A stretch of DNA of 64,000 bases from NCBI GenBank assembly GCA_030407315.1, contig JALQPE010000582.1, positions 1-64,000 on the forward strand, in the 5' to 3' direction. The stretch is from Asparagopsis taxiformis. Taxonomy: Eukaryota; Rhodophyta; Florideophyceae; Bonnemaisoniales; Bonnemaisoniaceae. Under the pieces are notes generated by a model, which made no database searches, was not told the DNA's origin, and was given only the letters and a program-made list of their open reading frames with translations. Of the stretch, positions 41,244 through 53,596 are shown in pieces (position 1 is the first letter of the stretch; each line of letters opens with the position of its first letter). A program made the position numbers and the translations under genes.

Positions 41244-44200
41244 ATGGAAGCATCCTGCGACTGGCTTCTGAAAACGCCCGAACAGGCCGACTTGTCTTTA
41301 TTGCGAACTGTGCTCGCGAAACACCGCGCTCAGGATGACACGTTTGATTTACTAGAGCTATCCTCTTTCATGCCGGAGAGAAAAATTTCGCAGTTCTCCC
41401 AGTTCCTTCGCAAAACACTCACACAGGCTAGTGAGAACATCAGCGACGTTCTCGAGGAGGAACATGCGCAGCATATATATGCGATATCGCAATTATACAC
41501 GCAGTCTCAGATATCTTTTGGCTCATCGTGCAGAATAGCGTTACAATCATCTCCCCATCGGTACGAGACGTTGTGGTCGATCTAAACGCTATCCTCCTCG
41601 CGTTGCCAGAGGGTCAGGCGCAGAATCAGGTCGCCAAAATATGCGAGTGGCTCTTCCATTCCGGCGACGATGCACAGCGTGAACTTGTCGTCCCTCAGAC
41701 TATGCTCTACTTGCTTCTGATCAGCTTCGGAGACGAGAGCATGTTTGTGCGCAAGGACGATACCAAGCCTGTCAGACCCGGCGGCACTACGGCAGATGTG
41801 AAGAGAGTTTACAAAATGCGTGATGCTTTGAATATGTTTGAGCTGTCTCAAGATGTGCCCGATACAGATACTATTTGAACCTTGCTTTTGTGTCGTGCCA
41901 CTTCCGCAATTTATCTCTGTCTTGAAGATGGTCAAAAATTTCTCGCTCACTTTCTCACTTTGGAAGATATTCAAGAAGCCTTCTTCAATGCACTCCTCAA
42001 CCAACTCGCTTTCATTCGAAAATCTCGCGCTGATTTCTTTGGCAGAGTCTTCCTGCTCGAGTGGAAACTGGAAAATTCGCAGTCCATTTCCCGAATGTTT
42101 AGGACTATTACTGAGAAAGCACTTTTTCTGGCACAGAACCGTTTGCATCAAACTTGAGAATAGTCTTGTCAGCTTGTCATGTCAACAAGCGTACCAAGGG
42201 GGTGGATGAGCTTTTGGATCAAAACATATGTACCAATCTTATTCAAAAAATTCTGATGGTCACCAACCCGTTTGTGCGCCGCAATGCCGTCATCATCTTG
42301 GCCGAGGCTTTTCTAATTCACACCCCGAGCGCGTTGATGGAAGAAATCGAGAAAGCTATAGCATTCCAATGCGTCAAATTCCTTGATTTGCTTCATGACC
42401 CCTCTCCAATCGTCCGCCGTGCAACAGTCCAGGGCGTTTGTGGTGTAATCGGTCTTTTATGGGAGCTCGTACCTCTTGCTACTGCTAAAAAGATGGTCCA
42501 GCTCATTACGACAAAGTCGGCATTCGATTCCTCTTCAGCTCAAGTGCGTATTTCTGTCTTTGAGGGCATCAAATCCCTACTGGACAACCATTTCACAGAC
42601 AGCCATTTAGCAGTGGCCTTGTCCGGATTGGGCAGTCTCATTGATGACAATATTGAGAGAGTTCGAATTGTTGTTCTTGACCTTCCGGTGGTATTGAAAG
42701 CACAGAGAATAGTATCAATGCGGTGTTTTGATGCGGTCCCTGTGAAAGATCTTCTCCGGCGCCTTCCGAATGAATCTCCACCAGTCGCCTCGAGAATAAT
42801 GAATCTCATCCTGTACTCATATTTTCCGCAGGATAGAACAGGTAAGACCACTGAATATATTTCTGCAAACCAAGTACGGTCATGCTATTCCATGCTGGAG
42901 AATAGTAACGAGGCCTGCCGATATTTCTACAGGAGTTTGAATCTCTATGAGTCTCTAGGACCGATTTGAGAATTTGCACTGAGATTGTCTGCCATAGCAA
43001 TTGAGGCACCACTCATCACTTCTTCCACTGGGAAACGATCGAAACAGCGAAAGCGAGAACGTCGTAAAGCATCTGGCCGAGGACAGGGAAAAAGACCAAG
43101 GAATAGGTTGAATGACGAAAATGAAGAGCCTCCGGATGTCAACATTCCTCGAAACAGAGATGACCTAGATTCGCAGGACAAAAATCACTTGACACCCCAG
43201 ATGATATCGATGTCGCCAAGCGTGCAAAAATCAGCAAATGCAGAACTCAACACCTATGTTGAGGAGATTTTTGCTGGTGAAGCTTTGAAACCACTGTTGA
43301 TTCCTCAGGGAAACAACCCTCAATCCCGTGCAGCATGTTGGAGAATCGCCAGCTGCGTATCTCCAGGCAAGGTGAAGCCAATCAACACATTCTGGCGCGA
43401 ACAGCTTGATTCAGCTCTTGATTGGCATGAACGCGAAGGGAAAGCAATAAAATATCAAGCAAGCGTGGTGACGTCACTTATTTTCTGTGGTGTGCGGTGG
43501 AATAAGATATCCGAACTTGGGGCGGCATTCTCAAGATGAGCTGATGGTGCAGTTTCAGGCCACCTCGCTCCACGACTGAGCGCAAAGTCAAGAAAAACAA
43601 CAAGGAAGTATGGTCGCAGAAAGAATACCGCGACATCAGATTCACAGAAAATTGACTCGAGAGCCTGCGGGTTTGAAGCTAGGGCTACTCTGTTAAGGGC
43701 ATTTCGTTCAGCGGCGTTAGAGCTCACCGAAAATTTGGAGTTGAGGGAAGAGTTTTCCGATTCTTGGCAATGTCTTCTCAGAAGTCTGGCTAAGCTATGA
43801 AGGATTTCCCCAGCGGTGCAGTGCAACTCGTGAGTGAAATTTGAAGAGGGTGTCTAGGTGCCATTGACTATGTGCTGGATGATTTTGATACCAGTGGTGG
43901 TACAAGAGATCTCCCTGGCTCTGCATTACTGCTGTAGTGCTCAACGGCGGTATGGCGACTAGTTTTGTGTGCGACAAGCGATACATCTCCTAACGCAGAG
44001 TTGTTGGGAGAACTTCAAGAAATGTTGAAATGGTGTAGTGGTGTATCACTACTTGAACGAGCATCAAAGGTTGATGAATCATTACTGTATGCATTATCCA
44101 GGGTATAAGTTGCCCACTACGCAGATGGTATCCGACCTGGATACATCACCAGACCCGATCTGCTTTGTGTCGAATCGTTGGTGAAAAGGGTTTCAGATTA

Positions 44201-44994
44201 TTCACGTAGTTCAGATGCGCACAAAATGACGCGTCCTATAGCGGAATTTCTGCGATTGGCATTTCAACTGCAAGAACAATACGTATTCAAGACATCGGCA
44301 AACGATGAGGAACAGGATAGCTCCGACCGTCTTGCCCATGAGAAAACCGTGACTTGGTGCTGAGCACATCGTGTAGAATGATGAGTTCCTGTAAGGTTGC
44401 ACAGAACAAACTAACAGGTCAGCCTGCAAATCTTGATATACTTGGAGAGTTTTTGAGTGATGTGCTCATTTCATTCTGTGTTCTGGGCAGTAACGAAACC
44501 TTTCGGAATACGATAAGGGGAACCATGCCGAGCTACCCTACGTCAGTAGACGCGTCAGAAAATAATTTCTTTGCCTCAGTGATTTGCAACATTTTAAGGA
44601 ATCCGGTTATAATGGGCCTACGCGGCGGAAAAACATGTCGCTTGCCTCTGAAGTTTTCGAGGAAGTTGTGACTTGGATGAAAAACGATGCGGCCAAAACA
44701 GACTTCCAACAATCCCTGGCTAACCTGTCATGTTTCTTTACCAACTGTATTTTCACATGCTACGAAGACAATGGGGCTCCACAGCCATCCGCCGTTGAAT
44801 TTTTTGTGACCATGGAAACAATATTCTCTGTTGAATTTGACAATACAGAGAAAGCGTTCACGGTCACCGAAAGGAACAGAAAGATTCTGCAGCGGATTTA
44901 GGCTTCGATCCAGCTCAAGAAGAGGGGGAAGAAGAGACAAACGAACAGTCGCAACCTGCAACCTACATCAGAAGAGAACTAGCATTGGCAGTAT
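41244..44994 (+). pseudogene. NCAPG2: Condensin-2 complex subunit G2 (NCAPG2), broken
   Basis: HEAT-repeat protein of the condensin II complex, which compacts mitotic chromosomes. It starts at the ATG at 41,244 (MEASCDWLLKTPEQ). Recognisable blocks are IAKIC-like VAKICEWLF, TTADVKRVYKMRDALNMF, LEDGQKFLAHFL, LMVTNPFVRRNAVIILAEAF, LDLLHDPSPIVRRATVQGV, GLGSLIDDNIERVRIVVLDL and RLPNESPPVASRIMNLIL, followed by a basic linker and an acidic C-terminus near 44,994. The frame is broken by shifts near 41,505, 42,150, 43,850, 44,350, 44,620 and 44,880. In-frame stops are at 41,876, 42,967, 43,537, 43,798, 43,831, 43,935 and 44,106. Some shifts could be short introns, but the stops sit inside conserved coding sequence. 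Total length fits the family. Confidence 0.85.
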
Positions 44995-45109
44995 GAAGCT
45001 CTGCATCTCTAAACGTTGTAAAAATTGAAGTTGGCTATTCCTCGCCAAAATTCCTCCAGATGATACTATACAGCCACGATTATGTCCAACATCAGCTCAC
45101 AACCAGAAC

Positions 45110-46170
45110 CTACATCAGTATTCGTCGACCAGACAGCGAGTCCATGTCACCCGGTGAAATCGGTGCAACATCCATGCTTTCGTCCGCACCTGGCGCAGCA
45201 TAGCCCTGGTACCTTCGTAGCACTTTGAACGCCATGAGCGCCACAGCCAGAAAAACAGCGATGGAAATGCCTTGAAAAAGAACAGTTTGGAAAGGAATAT
45301 CTGTTTTCGTCTGAGATTAGACCTACATTGCCAGTGTCAAGATTCTTCTTTCTCACTAGAAACGTCCTTGTTACGGAGGCGAACCTACGCATACCGGTCA
45401 TGCATTCCCGTCGAGTGGCAAGCGGGCCCGGGACAGTGCGGTTGTCTGTCAATGCTTAATATTGTGAAATTGGACAGTAGTAGTCATCAAATCCCGGAAG
45501 TATTACTGCAGCTCCGAAATATTCTACAAGCACTGTGAGCTTACCGTCACTGGCTTCGTGCAATTCCCTCATCACGGTGGACTTTTACGGGGGATATAAG
45601 CCTTTAAAGACGCCCATCGCGGACAGAGCGACTTAAAGCATTGTGTCATGCGCAGAATACAGCACAACTTGAAACTTTTCGGGGTTCTTGTGGGAGCACG
45701 CCCTTGTCATGTATATTAGTAAGAGCCATGAGCTCTTTGATGTCATTGAGGAGGCCCGAGCGTAAACGATTAACCTCTTTACCGTCGTTCCCATACTTCC
45801 GAAGCCAATTGGACAAGTTTCTGGCGTGGGACAATAATTCGGGAGTGGCACACTTTTGCAAGGGAACTCCGTGCGCAGAATGTACATTCCAGGTACCAGA
45901 TAGATCGGATAGGTCGAATAGAGTAAACACGTCCTTACTACCCGTAACCCTTTTGACCGCATTTAAAACGGCTGCATTTTGGGGATTCACTTCGCGGAAT
46001 CGTGCAGAGGCTCTTTTCTCGGTCACGAGAGCGTCATGACTTGGACAGTGTATGTCTGTAATAAGCATGTCTTCCATCTCTGTTGATGTCTTATGAACGG
46101 GAATGATCTGAATACGATGCGGTAAGCCAAACTCCATTTCGGTGGGGGCATCATGACCAATATGCTCGCC
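45110..46170 (-). pseudogene. Membrane-anchored histidine acid phosphatase, truncated and broken
   Basis: A reverse-strand remnant of a lysosomal-type histidine acid phosphatase. It reads LPHRIQIIPVHKTSTEMEDM, DIHCPSHDAL, VFTLFDLSDLSGTWNVHSAHG, NRLRSGLLNDI, then after a frameshift the catalytic-acid block VVLYSAHDTML (45,636-45,662), VALSAMGVFKGLYPP, ELHEASDGKLTV, CPISQY and ATRRECMT. Last comes a C-terminal transmembrane segment (QGISIAVFLAVALMAF) with a short tail ending GRRILM at 45,110. In-frame TAA stops are at 45,633, 45,585 and 45,456. The N-terminal part with the catalytic RHG motif is missing beyond ~46,170. The layout matches animal ACP2 (luminal catalytic domain, single anchor, short cytosolic tail). 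Confidence 0.8.
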
Positions 46171-46385
46171 AACGTCGGGGAAACTTGCTATGCTCTTTAA
46201 ATCTTACAAATATCCTCGATTTACTATTCTGAAAAAAAAGTTCTATGTAATCTCTCTGTATCATCTATGAGACCTCCTCATATCATCCCAAAAAATCATC
46301 AGTGCTCCTTGAATCCTCGTTTTGAACCCATTCGACTCCATATATACTCCTTATATCATCTAGTTCGCTTGCTGTTGTCCACTAG

Positions 46386-49300
46386 GGGAGGACCTGCGCA
46401 ACAATATGTTGGCTGTGGGGTATGTGAGCTCTTCGCGTATCACTGTGACGGTGCTGAGGTCGCAGAACACGCATCTGCCCGCCGACACGCGTCTGTTCCA
46501 GAATGGCAAATTCCATGCCAATGCGAACGTGACCGTGATCGACGGACTGCATCGTCTCAATGCTATGCATAGCATTGCCGATGACTTCACGCGCCTCACC
46601 CGTATGCACAGAACCAAGCTGCCACAGGACGCAAACCGCTTGCGCTGGGTTACTCAGCCTCTGGATGTGTACTACCTTCGCCGCAAGGACGACAGTGATC
46701 TTCAGCCTCATGAGATCATCCACAAGAGTGCAGAGTCGAACCATACGACTGGGACGCAACTGACGGAGCGCTCCCTGGTTCGAATCTTGTCGTCCATCCA
46801 GCAGTTCATCCGTACGATTGCTGTTGCAAATAACGTGGAAAACGCTGGCGACTTGCGTGAGTCTGATGTCATCCGAACATTGTTCGAGGCGCAGTTCATG
46901 GGGATGATGAATTCAACGAACACGGCCCGGCGGTGGACGCGTTTGGCTATAGCAACGCTGAAGCATCCTGTTCTCGACGAAGTGTTGCGTGAGCTGAACA
47001 ATTCCGAGCGCCGCAACGAGATTGGGATAACGCACCTGGACCACAAGATAGTGCGCGAGTTGCTGGAAGAAAACTTTGTCTTCGTCTTGCGTGGTCTTTC
47101 GGAGTACTTGAACCCTGCTCATGGTGGACGTCCGGATGGACGCTTTGACGTGAACGACTTCTATACATACGTCCGTCGCGTGACTGCAATAGCAAATTCT
47201 CTGTACGCTGCGTATGGGCGCCCAAAGAGTATTATGCGCAAGTCATTTCTGAGCACAGAGATGGCAATTGGGTCGGTTAAGCAGCCGAAGGAGTTGCAAT
47301 GGCATCTCACCAATGCCATTGCAATGTATAGAGGGGACGACCGGAGCAGTGAGGTTCGAATGCGACGGAGAACCACGCGTTTACAGGATTTGGAAACCAA
47401 CTTGAAAGAGTTTTTCAATCCGACATTGAAGAAGAAGACTAAGGCTCGACGCAAACGCCGCCCTTCTGCTGCCAATGTGAGACTCACTCACAAGAAGCAG
47501 CGGAATGTCGAACATGAGCCTGCTTCGCATGGCATCCGCCGCCGTTCACAGCGACTTCGCTCGACGGGGAGCACACGCCTCGAGGAAGAAGAGCCGGTTG
47601 TGGTACAACAATCCGCCGGGGAAGAAGAGCAGGCCGTTGTTGATAAACCCACCGATCAACAACAAGCCACTGCTTCCGGTGATGAGGTTGACGAAGACTC
47701 CGCCCGTTCCCCCGATTCTGCCGTTGAGATTGTCCCCCAAGATAACCAACGTGCTGGTGCGACTCCCTCCAACCAAGAATCTGTCCATACCGCTTCGGAC
47801 GAGGAAGACAAACAGGGTGCAGACGTGGGCCAAGTCGAAAGCAAGGGGGTCCGCGAAGTGACAATTACATTCACTGTTCCGGAAGGAGTGGAAGTCGATG
47901 AAGACGGTTACATCGTTCGTGACTCTCCTTCTGAACACGACCTCCTGTTCGACGACCGGATGCCATCTCTTCCCGACGATTTCGAAGTCAAAGACCGAGC
48001 TGAAGGGCATCATCTGGCGCAGCGTCCCGCGGACGTCATCGCATCGGTGAGGGTTGGCTGTCTGCCCCCGATTGAGCTCAGGTTGTTATTGGAGAGTGTG
48101 GAAATCGATGAGGAGGGCAGAGAGGTGAGGTATTTGAAACAAGTGGCGATGGACCCTGTGTTTGAGGGGCTGCATATTCCGGAACAACATCGGGCTCGTC
48201 ATCTTGTTTTCGAGATCGACACCATCTATCCGATGTTTTTCGCAGCGTGGAAGATGGCTGCCAAGGCGATGTGTGAGCCTACATCGACTTTTCTACCCTC
48301 GAGGCTGGACTTCGCCCAGGTTGCGCGAATGTCTACAAGCTGGAAGGATTCGTATGAGGCCGGCACTGGTATGGCGTACTTCCACAATTGCCGAACGGAA
48401 ATCAACGAGCGAGGGTATACGGTGATGCACAATTTCGCGGATGTAAGCTACCTCGATGCGTCGGACAAGTTCCCATTTGACTTGGGTCTCATGGAAGAAA
48501 TTCCTAACCAGGAATTGTTTCGGTACTTTTTGGGAACGTGGGAGGGGGAGGAGGTGCACAAGGACCCTGGGAACCGGCAGCTGTGGAGTCCCATTGTCAA
48601 TACTGGGGACGATGAAACAGATGAGAAGAACCGGAATGAGGGGAGGGCTCGCTTCACGTCTACGCGCCACTGCCTGGTTGACTATGCCGAGAACGATGAG
48701 ACGCATATCGACCGGTTCAAGTTTGTGACGCGGCGAGCCCTGCTGGATGTGTGGTTGGGAATCCTTGTCCGGCTGATAGGGCTGGAGGAGTGCGGTTTAC
48801 CGGGAGAAAAACTTGTCATGCCGGCATCTGGGGGACGGTTTTTGATAACGGGAAAGGGGTGTCCTCGGCAGGTCCCACACAATGATTTCCCTGTTCCTCC
48901 TCGCGACCGCAAAGATCAACTTCCGGGTTACTTTGTTATTGCCAACGGAGATGACCCATTCCCTATCTGGGTGTGTCCAGGGTCCCACAAGTACGTCTTT
49001 TCCAAAGCGCTGGAATTAGATATGTACGCCAAGACGATGAAGCTGAAGAAGGTAATCGTTCCGCCACGTTCAGTCTTCATCGGTCACGGCCATGTACAAC
49101 ATGCCGGGGCAGGGCATGTCGACAGAGTTGTGTCACACACGACAACGAGGTATCACACGTATTTCAGGAATGCGTCGTATCCGATTCCCGACAATGTTTC
49201 GTTTGGTTTCATCAGGCGGTTGGGATTCGAAGAAGAAGTAATCGCCAATGCTCCGCGCCGGTCTGCCAGGCAAAGTCAACCGGCACCTGTCAATGTTCGC

Positions 49301-49528
49301 CACAAGACAGTTGTTCCCATCCCGGTCAAGAAAGATCGTAGGCCGAAGACAGGGCAACTCGGAATCATGCGGATGAAGACGACAGAAGCTCCCAAGAAGA
49401 GAACCCTCACACCGGGTCAAAAATTCATCTTGAGCTATTCAACTCCACAGTTGCCGATAACGCCTATTCTGCCGGGAGATCCTGAATATAGTGAGGACGA
49501 AGAGGAAGAACAATTTTCCGACGGCTAG
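46386..49528 (+). CDS. Diverged ParB-like / 2-oxoglutarate-Fe(II) dioxygenase fusion (1040 aa), intact
   Basis: 1040 codons are open from the ATG at 46,406. The ParB-like domain has DGLHR at residues 46-50. A helical middle follows, then a disordered Glu/Asp/Thr linker (~340-490). The C-terminal dioxygenase fold has HND at 825-827, a second His at 899 (GHVQHAGAG) and Arg at 915 (RYHTYF). Ligand spacing agrees with the 992- and 1174-aa proteins. Codons just upstream of the ATG (GEDLRNN) continue the ParB-like alignment, but an in-frame TAG lies at 46,361. A CTGTTGTCCACTAG tract ends at 46,385 and looks like a 3' splice site. An upstream exon is therefore possible, or the N-terminus has been lost. 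It is more GC-rich than its surroundings and has no palindromes or transposase nearby, so it may be a domesticated copy or belong to another element. Confidence 0.82.
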
Positions 49529-51235
49529 ATAGCTTAACAACTACTACTTTGGTAAACAATTATCGAGAATATAATCATCTCCTTTATCACTTCCAATCTA
49601 TGAACCTAGTATAATGTACTTCCGTTCCATGCTTTCAAACTAGATTGTCCATTCCCTCGTGGGTTGGAGCATGATTTCCAGGACGATTCCCTCACATCTC
49701 TAGACTCGATGGTCTATGGTAGAAATAGCAGAACAATTGGGTTTGTACGTGCTTCATCGCCTACTTGCTTCCGGTAATGGGTGGACGTGCACGATACACG
49801 ATCAACCTCAAATGGACGTCCGGTGGATGTCCAGCTCAGATGCATTGCTGGCCAGCCCAGAAACTCTACAATTCAGGGCAGAAAAAAATATTGCAAAAAA
49901 CATCGATTTGGGCGGTCGATTGTGCCGTACGGCACACCCCCATCTCAAAAACATGTTCACATGTGCATGTTTTTGAGAATAGCCCAAATTTTAATTCAAA
50001 TCAGGGTGTCTAATTTGGCCATAACGGCCCCAGGAACCGGCCGCCGCCCCGAGCGGGGCCATCACTGGCTTCTGTAAGCACTAACTGTAAGCCAAAATCG
50101 CGTCTTACGAAGGTTCGATTCCAGGCTTGAAGCCTAAGTTATGCTTGGGTGACATCTTTTTCCCTGTTTCATCATGGTCCCGCCTTACTCCCTCAACACA
50201 AACACTACTCACCTATCACGTTACTCATATTCCGTGTACTTTGTATTAGTAGTGAACCCGCTGGCTTAGTTTCTGCAATGCGTGGATGTAGGCAGCACAC
50301 GACCAACCTGAAATGGACGTCCGGTGGATGTCCAGCTCAGATGCATTGCTGGCCAGCCCAGAAACTCTACAATTTCGGGCACAAAAAAATATTGCAAAAA
50401 ACATCGATTTCAGCGGGTGGATTGTGCCGTACGGCACACCCCCATCTCAAAAACATGTTCACATGTGCATGTTTTTGAGAATAGCCCAAATTTTAATTCA
50501 AATCAGGGTGTCTAATTTGGCCACAACGGCCCCAGGAACCGGCCGCCGCCCCGAGTGGGGCCATCACTGGCTTCTGTAAGCACTAACTGTAAGCCAAAAT
50601 CGCGTCTCACGAAGGGTCAATTTCAGGCTCAATACGCCAGGGACAGGTCTTGGTCCTTGTTCCATCATGGTCCCGCCTCACTCTCTCACGACCAACCTGA
50701 AATGGACGTCCGGTGGATGTCCAGCTCGATTGCACTGCTGGCCAGCCCAGAAATTCTAAAATTTCGGGCACAAAAAATCTTGCAAAAATCAACGATTTGG
50801 GCGGGTCGATTGTGCCGTACGGCACACCCCCATCTCAAAAACATGTTCACATGTGCATGTTTTTGAGAATAGCCCAAATTTTAATTCAAATCAGGGTGTC
50901 TAATTTGGCCACAACGGCCCCAGGAACCGACCGCCGGCCCCGATCGGGGGCTATCACTGGCGTCTGTAAGCACCAACTGTAAGCCGGAGCCGGCTGCCGC
51001 CCCGATCGGGGCTATCACTGGCTTCTATTAGCACCAACTGTAAGCCAAAATCGCGTCTCACGAAGGGTCGATTTCAGGCTCAACACGTCAGGGAAAGGTC
51101 TTGGTCCTTGTTTCATCATGGTCCCGCCCCACCCTCTCGCGACCAACCTGAAATGGACGTCCGGTGGATGTCCAGCTCGATTGCATTGCTGGCCAGCCCA
51201 GAAATTCTAAAATTTCCGAAAAATCAATTTGGTGG
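49529..51235 (+). repeat. Second cluster of dispersed hairpin repeats
   Basis: Full copies near 49,800-50,090, 50,300-50,600 and 50,700-51,000 plus a 3'-truncated copy at 51,140-51,225. All are in the same orientation as the 30.6-31.7 kb cluster and share its stem (CTCAAAAACATG/CATGTTTTTGAG), GCCGTACGGC palindrome and CTTCTGTAAGCAC linker. The full period is about 390-490 bp. 49,529-49,790 is unremarkable sequence after the dioxygenase gene. Confidence 0.9.
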
Positions 51236-52544
51236 CCCAGCATCTCCTGTGCCGAAAATTCCCGCACTCAGTTCTGATATACGTCTAGACGTGTTTCCCA
51301 CTTGTACGCATCAGGGAAGGCGTCACGGAAGGTTGACACTACGCTACTTGTGTACCGCGTCGTCTGAAATAGCGAGTAGTGTTTGTTGTATAGTTGTGGA
51401 GTATGCGTCTAGTGGTTTGTAAAGCTTGCAGAACGGGATAGGGATGTGGGTGGCCCTATTTTATGAATACATGAGTACCAATATTCAGGGTTGACAAAGC
51501 GGAAAGGCATAGGCTCATACATGTTTGAGATTGCATAGTAGAGAAAATATTTTCATCGAAATTTACATGGAGCTGATGGAGGTTTTAAGGATGAGGTATG
51601 AGAGGAAGAAAATTCTTCTGTGGTATGAGGATGTGTTCTGTGGGGGGATGGAATCTTGGGATGGTACAGGGGGAGGTGGAAATGTACGGAGTGCGGGTTT
51701 AGAATGGATTGTGATTCGGAGAGGAGTGCCGACAAGCATATTATGGGGATTGGGGAGACGCTGCGGGGTGTTGGGGTAGTGAGGGCGGAGGAGGTGTTTA
51801 GGTGGGACCGTAGGAGGGTGCGGTTGAAGGCGCCGAGAGGAGGGGTTTTTAGGAAAGTGAGGAGAAAGAAGGGGAGGGGGTGGCGTCTGTTCTGGCTGTG
51901 GTGAGTGGGGATGTGATGGAGAAGAAGGGGGTTATTGTATTTGGGGAGGGAGGGGAGTGGGAGGAAGGGTGCGAAGTGGGGGGTTGATATGTGTTTCAGA
52001 GCGGGGAGGTTTCTGGGGATACGGCGGGGGAGCCACCCCGCAGTGCGGGAGCGTGGGCCGGTGGTGGTGGTGTATACGGTATCGAAGATGCGGATGGCGT
52101 GGGGGCATGGAGCAGCTGAGGGAGGGAGGGGTGGAGCAGGTCGGGTACGGGATGGGGAGTGAGAGGTTTTGGAAGAGTAAGCTGCAGGGGAAGTTTGTGT
52201 AGAGGGCGAAGGAGAGGGGTTGAGGGTACTGAAGAACAATACGTTTCAAAGGTGATGGGGGAGAGCATGGTCGAGGAGATAGGGGGTGTTTTGCCCTATT
52301 CTGAGGTAGTATGAGGACTGGTTATACGAAATCTGTACGGTAGAGCAGAAAAGTAGGTATGGAATGGAGGTGTGCACCGTGGAAGCGGGGATAGGTATCT
52401 GAAAATGCGTGCTAGAGTGGTATTGGGGGTGTTTGAGGTACAGTACGGGGGAGGTGAGCACCACAGGAAGGGGGTGTGAGCGAGAGGATGAAAAAATTAA
52501 AGACGAAATTGGAGTCGACCGACAAGGAAAAATAGAGTGGTCGC
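51236..52544. other. Strand-skewed (G-rich) segment, no confident gene
   Basis: From ~51,580 to 52,260 the forward strand is strongly G/A-biased and T/C-poor, producing long Pro/Ser/Thr-rich reverse-strand open frames that look like composition artefacts. One forward frame (51,656-51,904) contains WKCTECGFRMDC-like Cys residues followed by a basic tail. This could be a remnant of a zinc-finger protein, but support is weak. Confidence 0.35.
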
Positions 52545-52847
52545 CGTGATGGATGCGGACATCCATGTCGAGCACGGCGGCAGAAATTTCTGGGGTCGAA
52601 ATTTTTGAATTTCTGAACCGGCGCCCGTCCTAGGTGGACATAGACATGGTGGAAGTCCATCCCGAGGGGGACATCCGTGGTACTAGAAACAATGAATGTC
52701 GCCCTAGTAATACTAGACGTACTAGACCGCATGGACGTCCGGTTCTAGGCGGACATCCAAAAATACTGGAGAACATGGACGTCCGCCTAGTAATACTAGG
52801 TGTACTAGAGGTTGTGGACGTCCGCGTCCATTTCCGAGAACACAGAC
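52545..52847. repeat. GGACGTCC / CTAGTAATACTAG satellite-like block
   Basis: Several GGACGTCC or GGACATCC palindromes and two copies of CTAGTAATACTAG followed by GTACTAGA. The ATGGACGTCCG motif also occurs in the dispersed hairpin repeat. The block ends exactly where homology to the giant element begins (52,848). Confidence 0.7.
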
Positions 52848-53040
52848 GTTACTGCCTGTGGCAGTGCAGTGTACTACCTGGAAGTGCTACCTGTGGCAGT
52901 ACATTTCACTACCTGGAACTAGTGCTTGAGACAGTACAATTTACTGCCGGGAAGTCTATACTGAACCAGTAAATTGTAGTGCCTGGCGGTACTGACTCGG
53001 ACAGAACGGGAAAGTAGTAGAATATGATGCCTAGGGTAAT
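52848..53040. repeat. Subterminal GGCAGTA/TACTGCC remnant of copy B
   Basis: Reverse complement of 28,650-28,846. It is the inner part only of the subterminal region; the end of the element is missing. Confidence 0.75.
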
Positions 53041-53526
53041 ACTTTCTAGTGCCTACAATTGATGTTCAGGACGATAGAATGAGGTGGAATGCCATTCCAG
53101 CCGCATGTTCAGGCATCTGGCTACGAAATGTCGGGCAGAATGGAGTATCTCTCTCGGTGGTCTTCATAGAAGTGTATAGGGATAACCAAGTGTGATCTAA
53201 AAGGATGTCAGAATTTTTATGTAGCAAGGAAAACGATGCCTGAAGGATTGTTTCAGTTTTATCATTAGACTAGACTACACATCATATCGAACTATCGTAT
53301 CTAAAATCTTACTATCTCTACAGCGAGGACTATTGTGCAAGCAAATCGAGTTCCTTACTCTTTCAAAATTACATGTGATGTTCAGACAGGAGGGCAATAA
53401 ACACCATTACAGATGATTTGCAACAGGTTAGCATTCGGATATAGAAAAGCATTGTAAAGGATGAGAAGAAAATGAGTATGTACGGAATGAACAAACTTAC
53501 CATCATTGAACTATTTTTGCGTGCAA

Positions 53527-53596
53527 AGGTATTGGTTGTAGGTTGGAATGACGAAAGCTTGCAAGCTTTCGTCATTCCAACCTATAACCAATACCT
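53527..53596. repeat. 70-bp near-perfect palindrome, copy B
   Basis: Same structure as 28,097-28,166: 35-nt arms, one mismatch, centred at AAGCTTG|CAAGCTT. Confidence 0.95.

Noticed and set aside
41876..43539. Alternative genetic code reading TGA as an amino acid
   Set aside because: Intact genes in the window (507-aa and 1174-aa proteins) end at TGA, and the same pseudogenes also contain TAG and TAA.
45110..45401. Small two-exon gene with a 46-bp intron (45,311-45,356; GTGAG...CTAATCTCAG) and one membrane segment
   Set aside because: The membrane segment and tail fit better as the C-terminal anchor of the acid phosphatase remnant that runs into it. The intron-like break may still be real.
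51553..52239. 228-codon Pro/Ser-rich reverse-strand protein
   Set aside because: Explained by strand composition bias; no domain, and competing frames are equally open.
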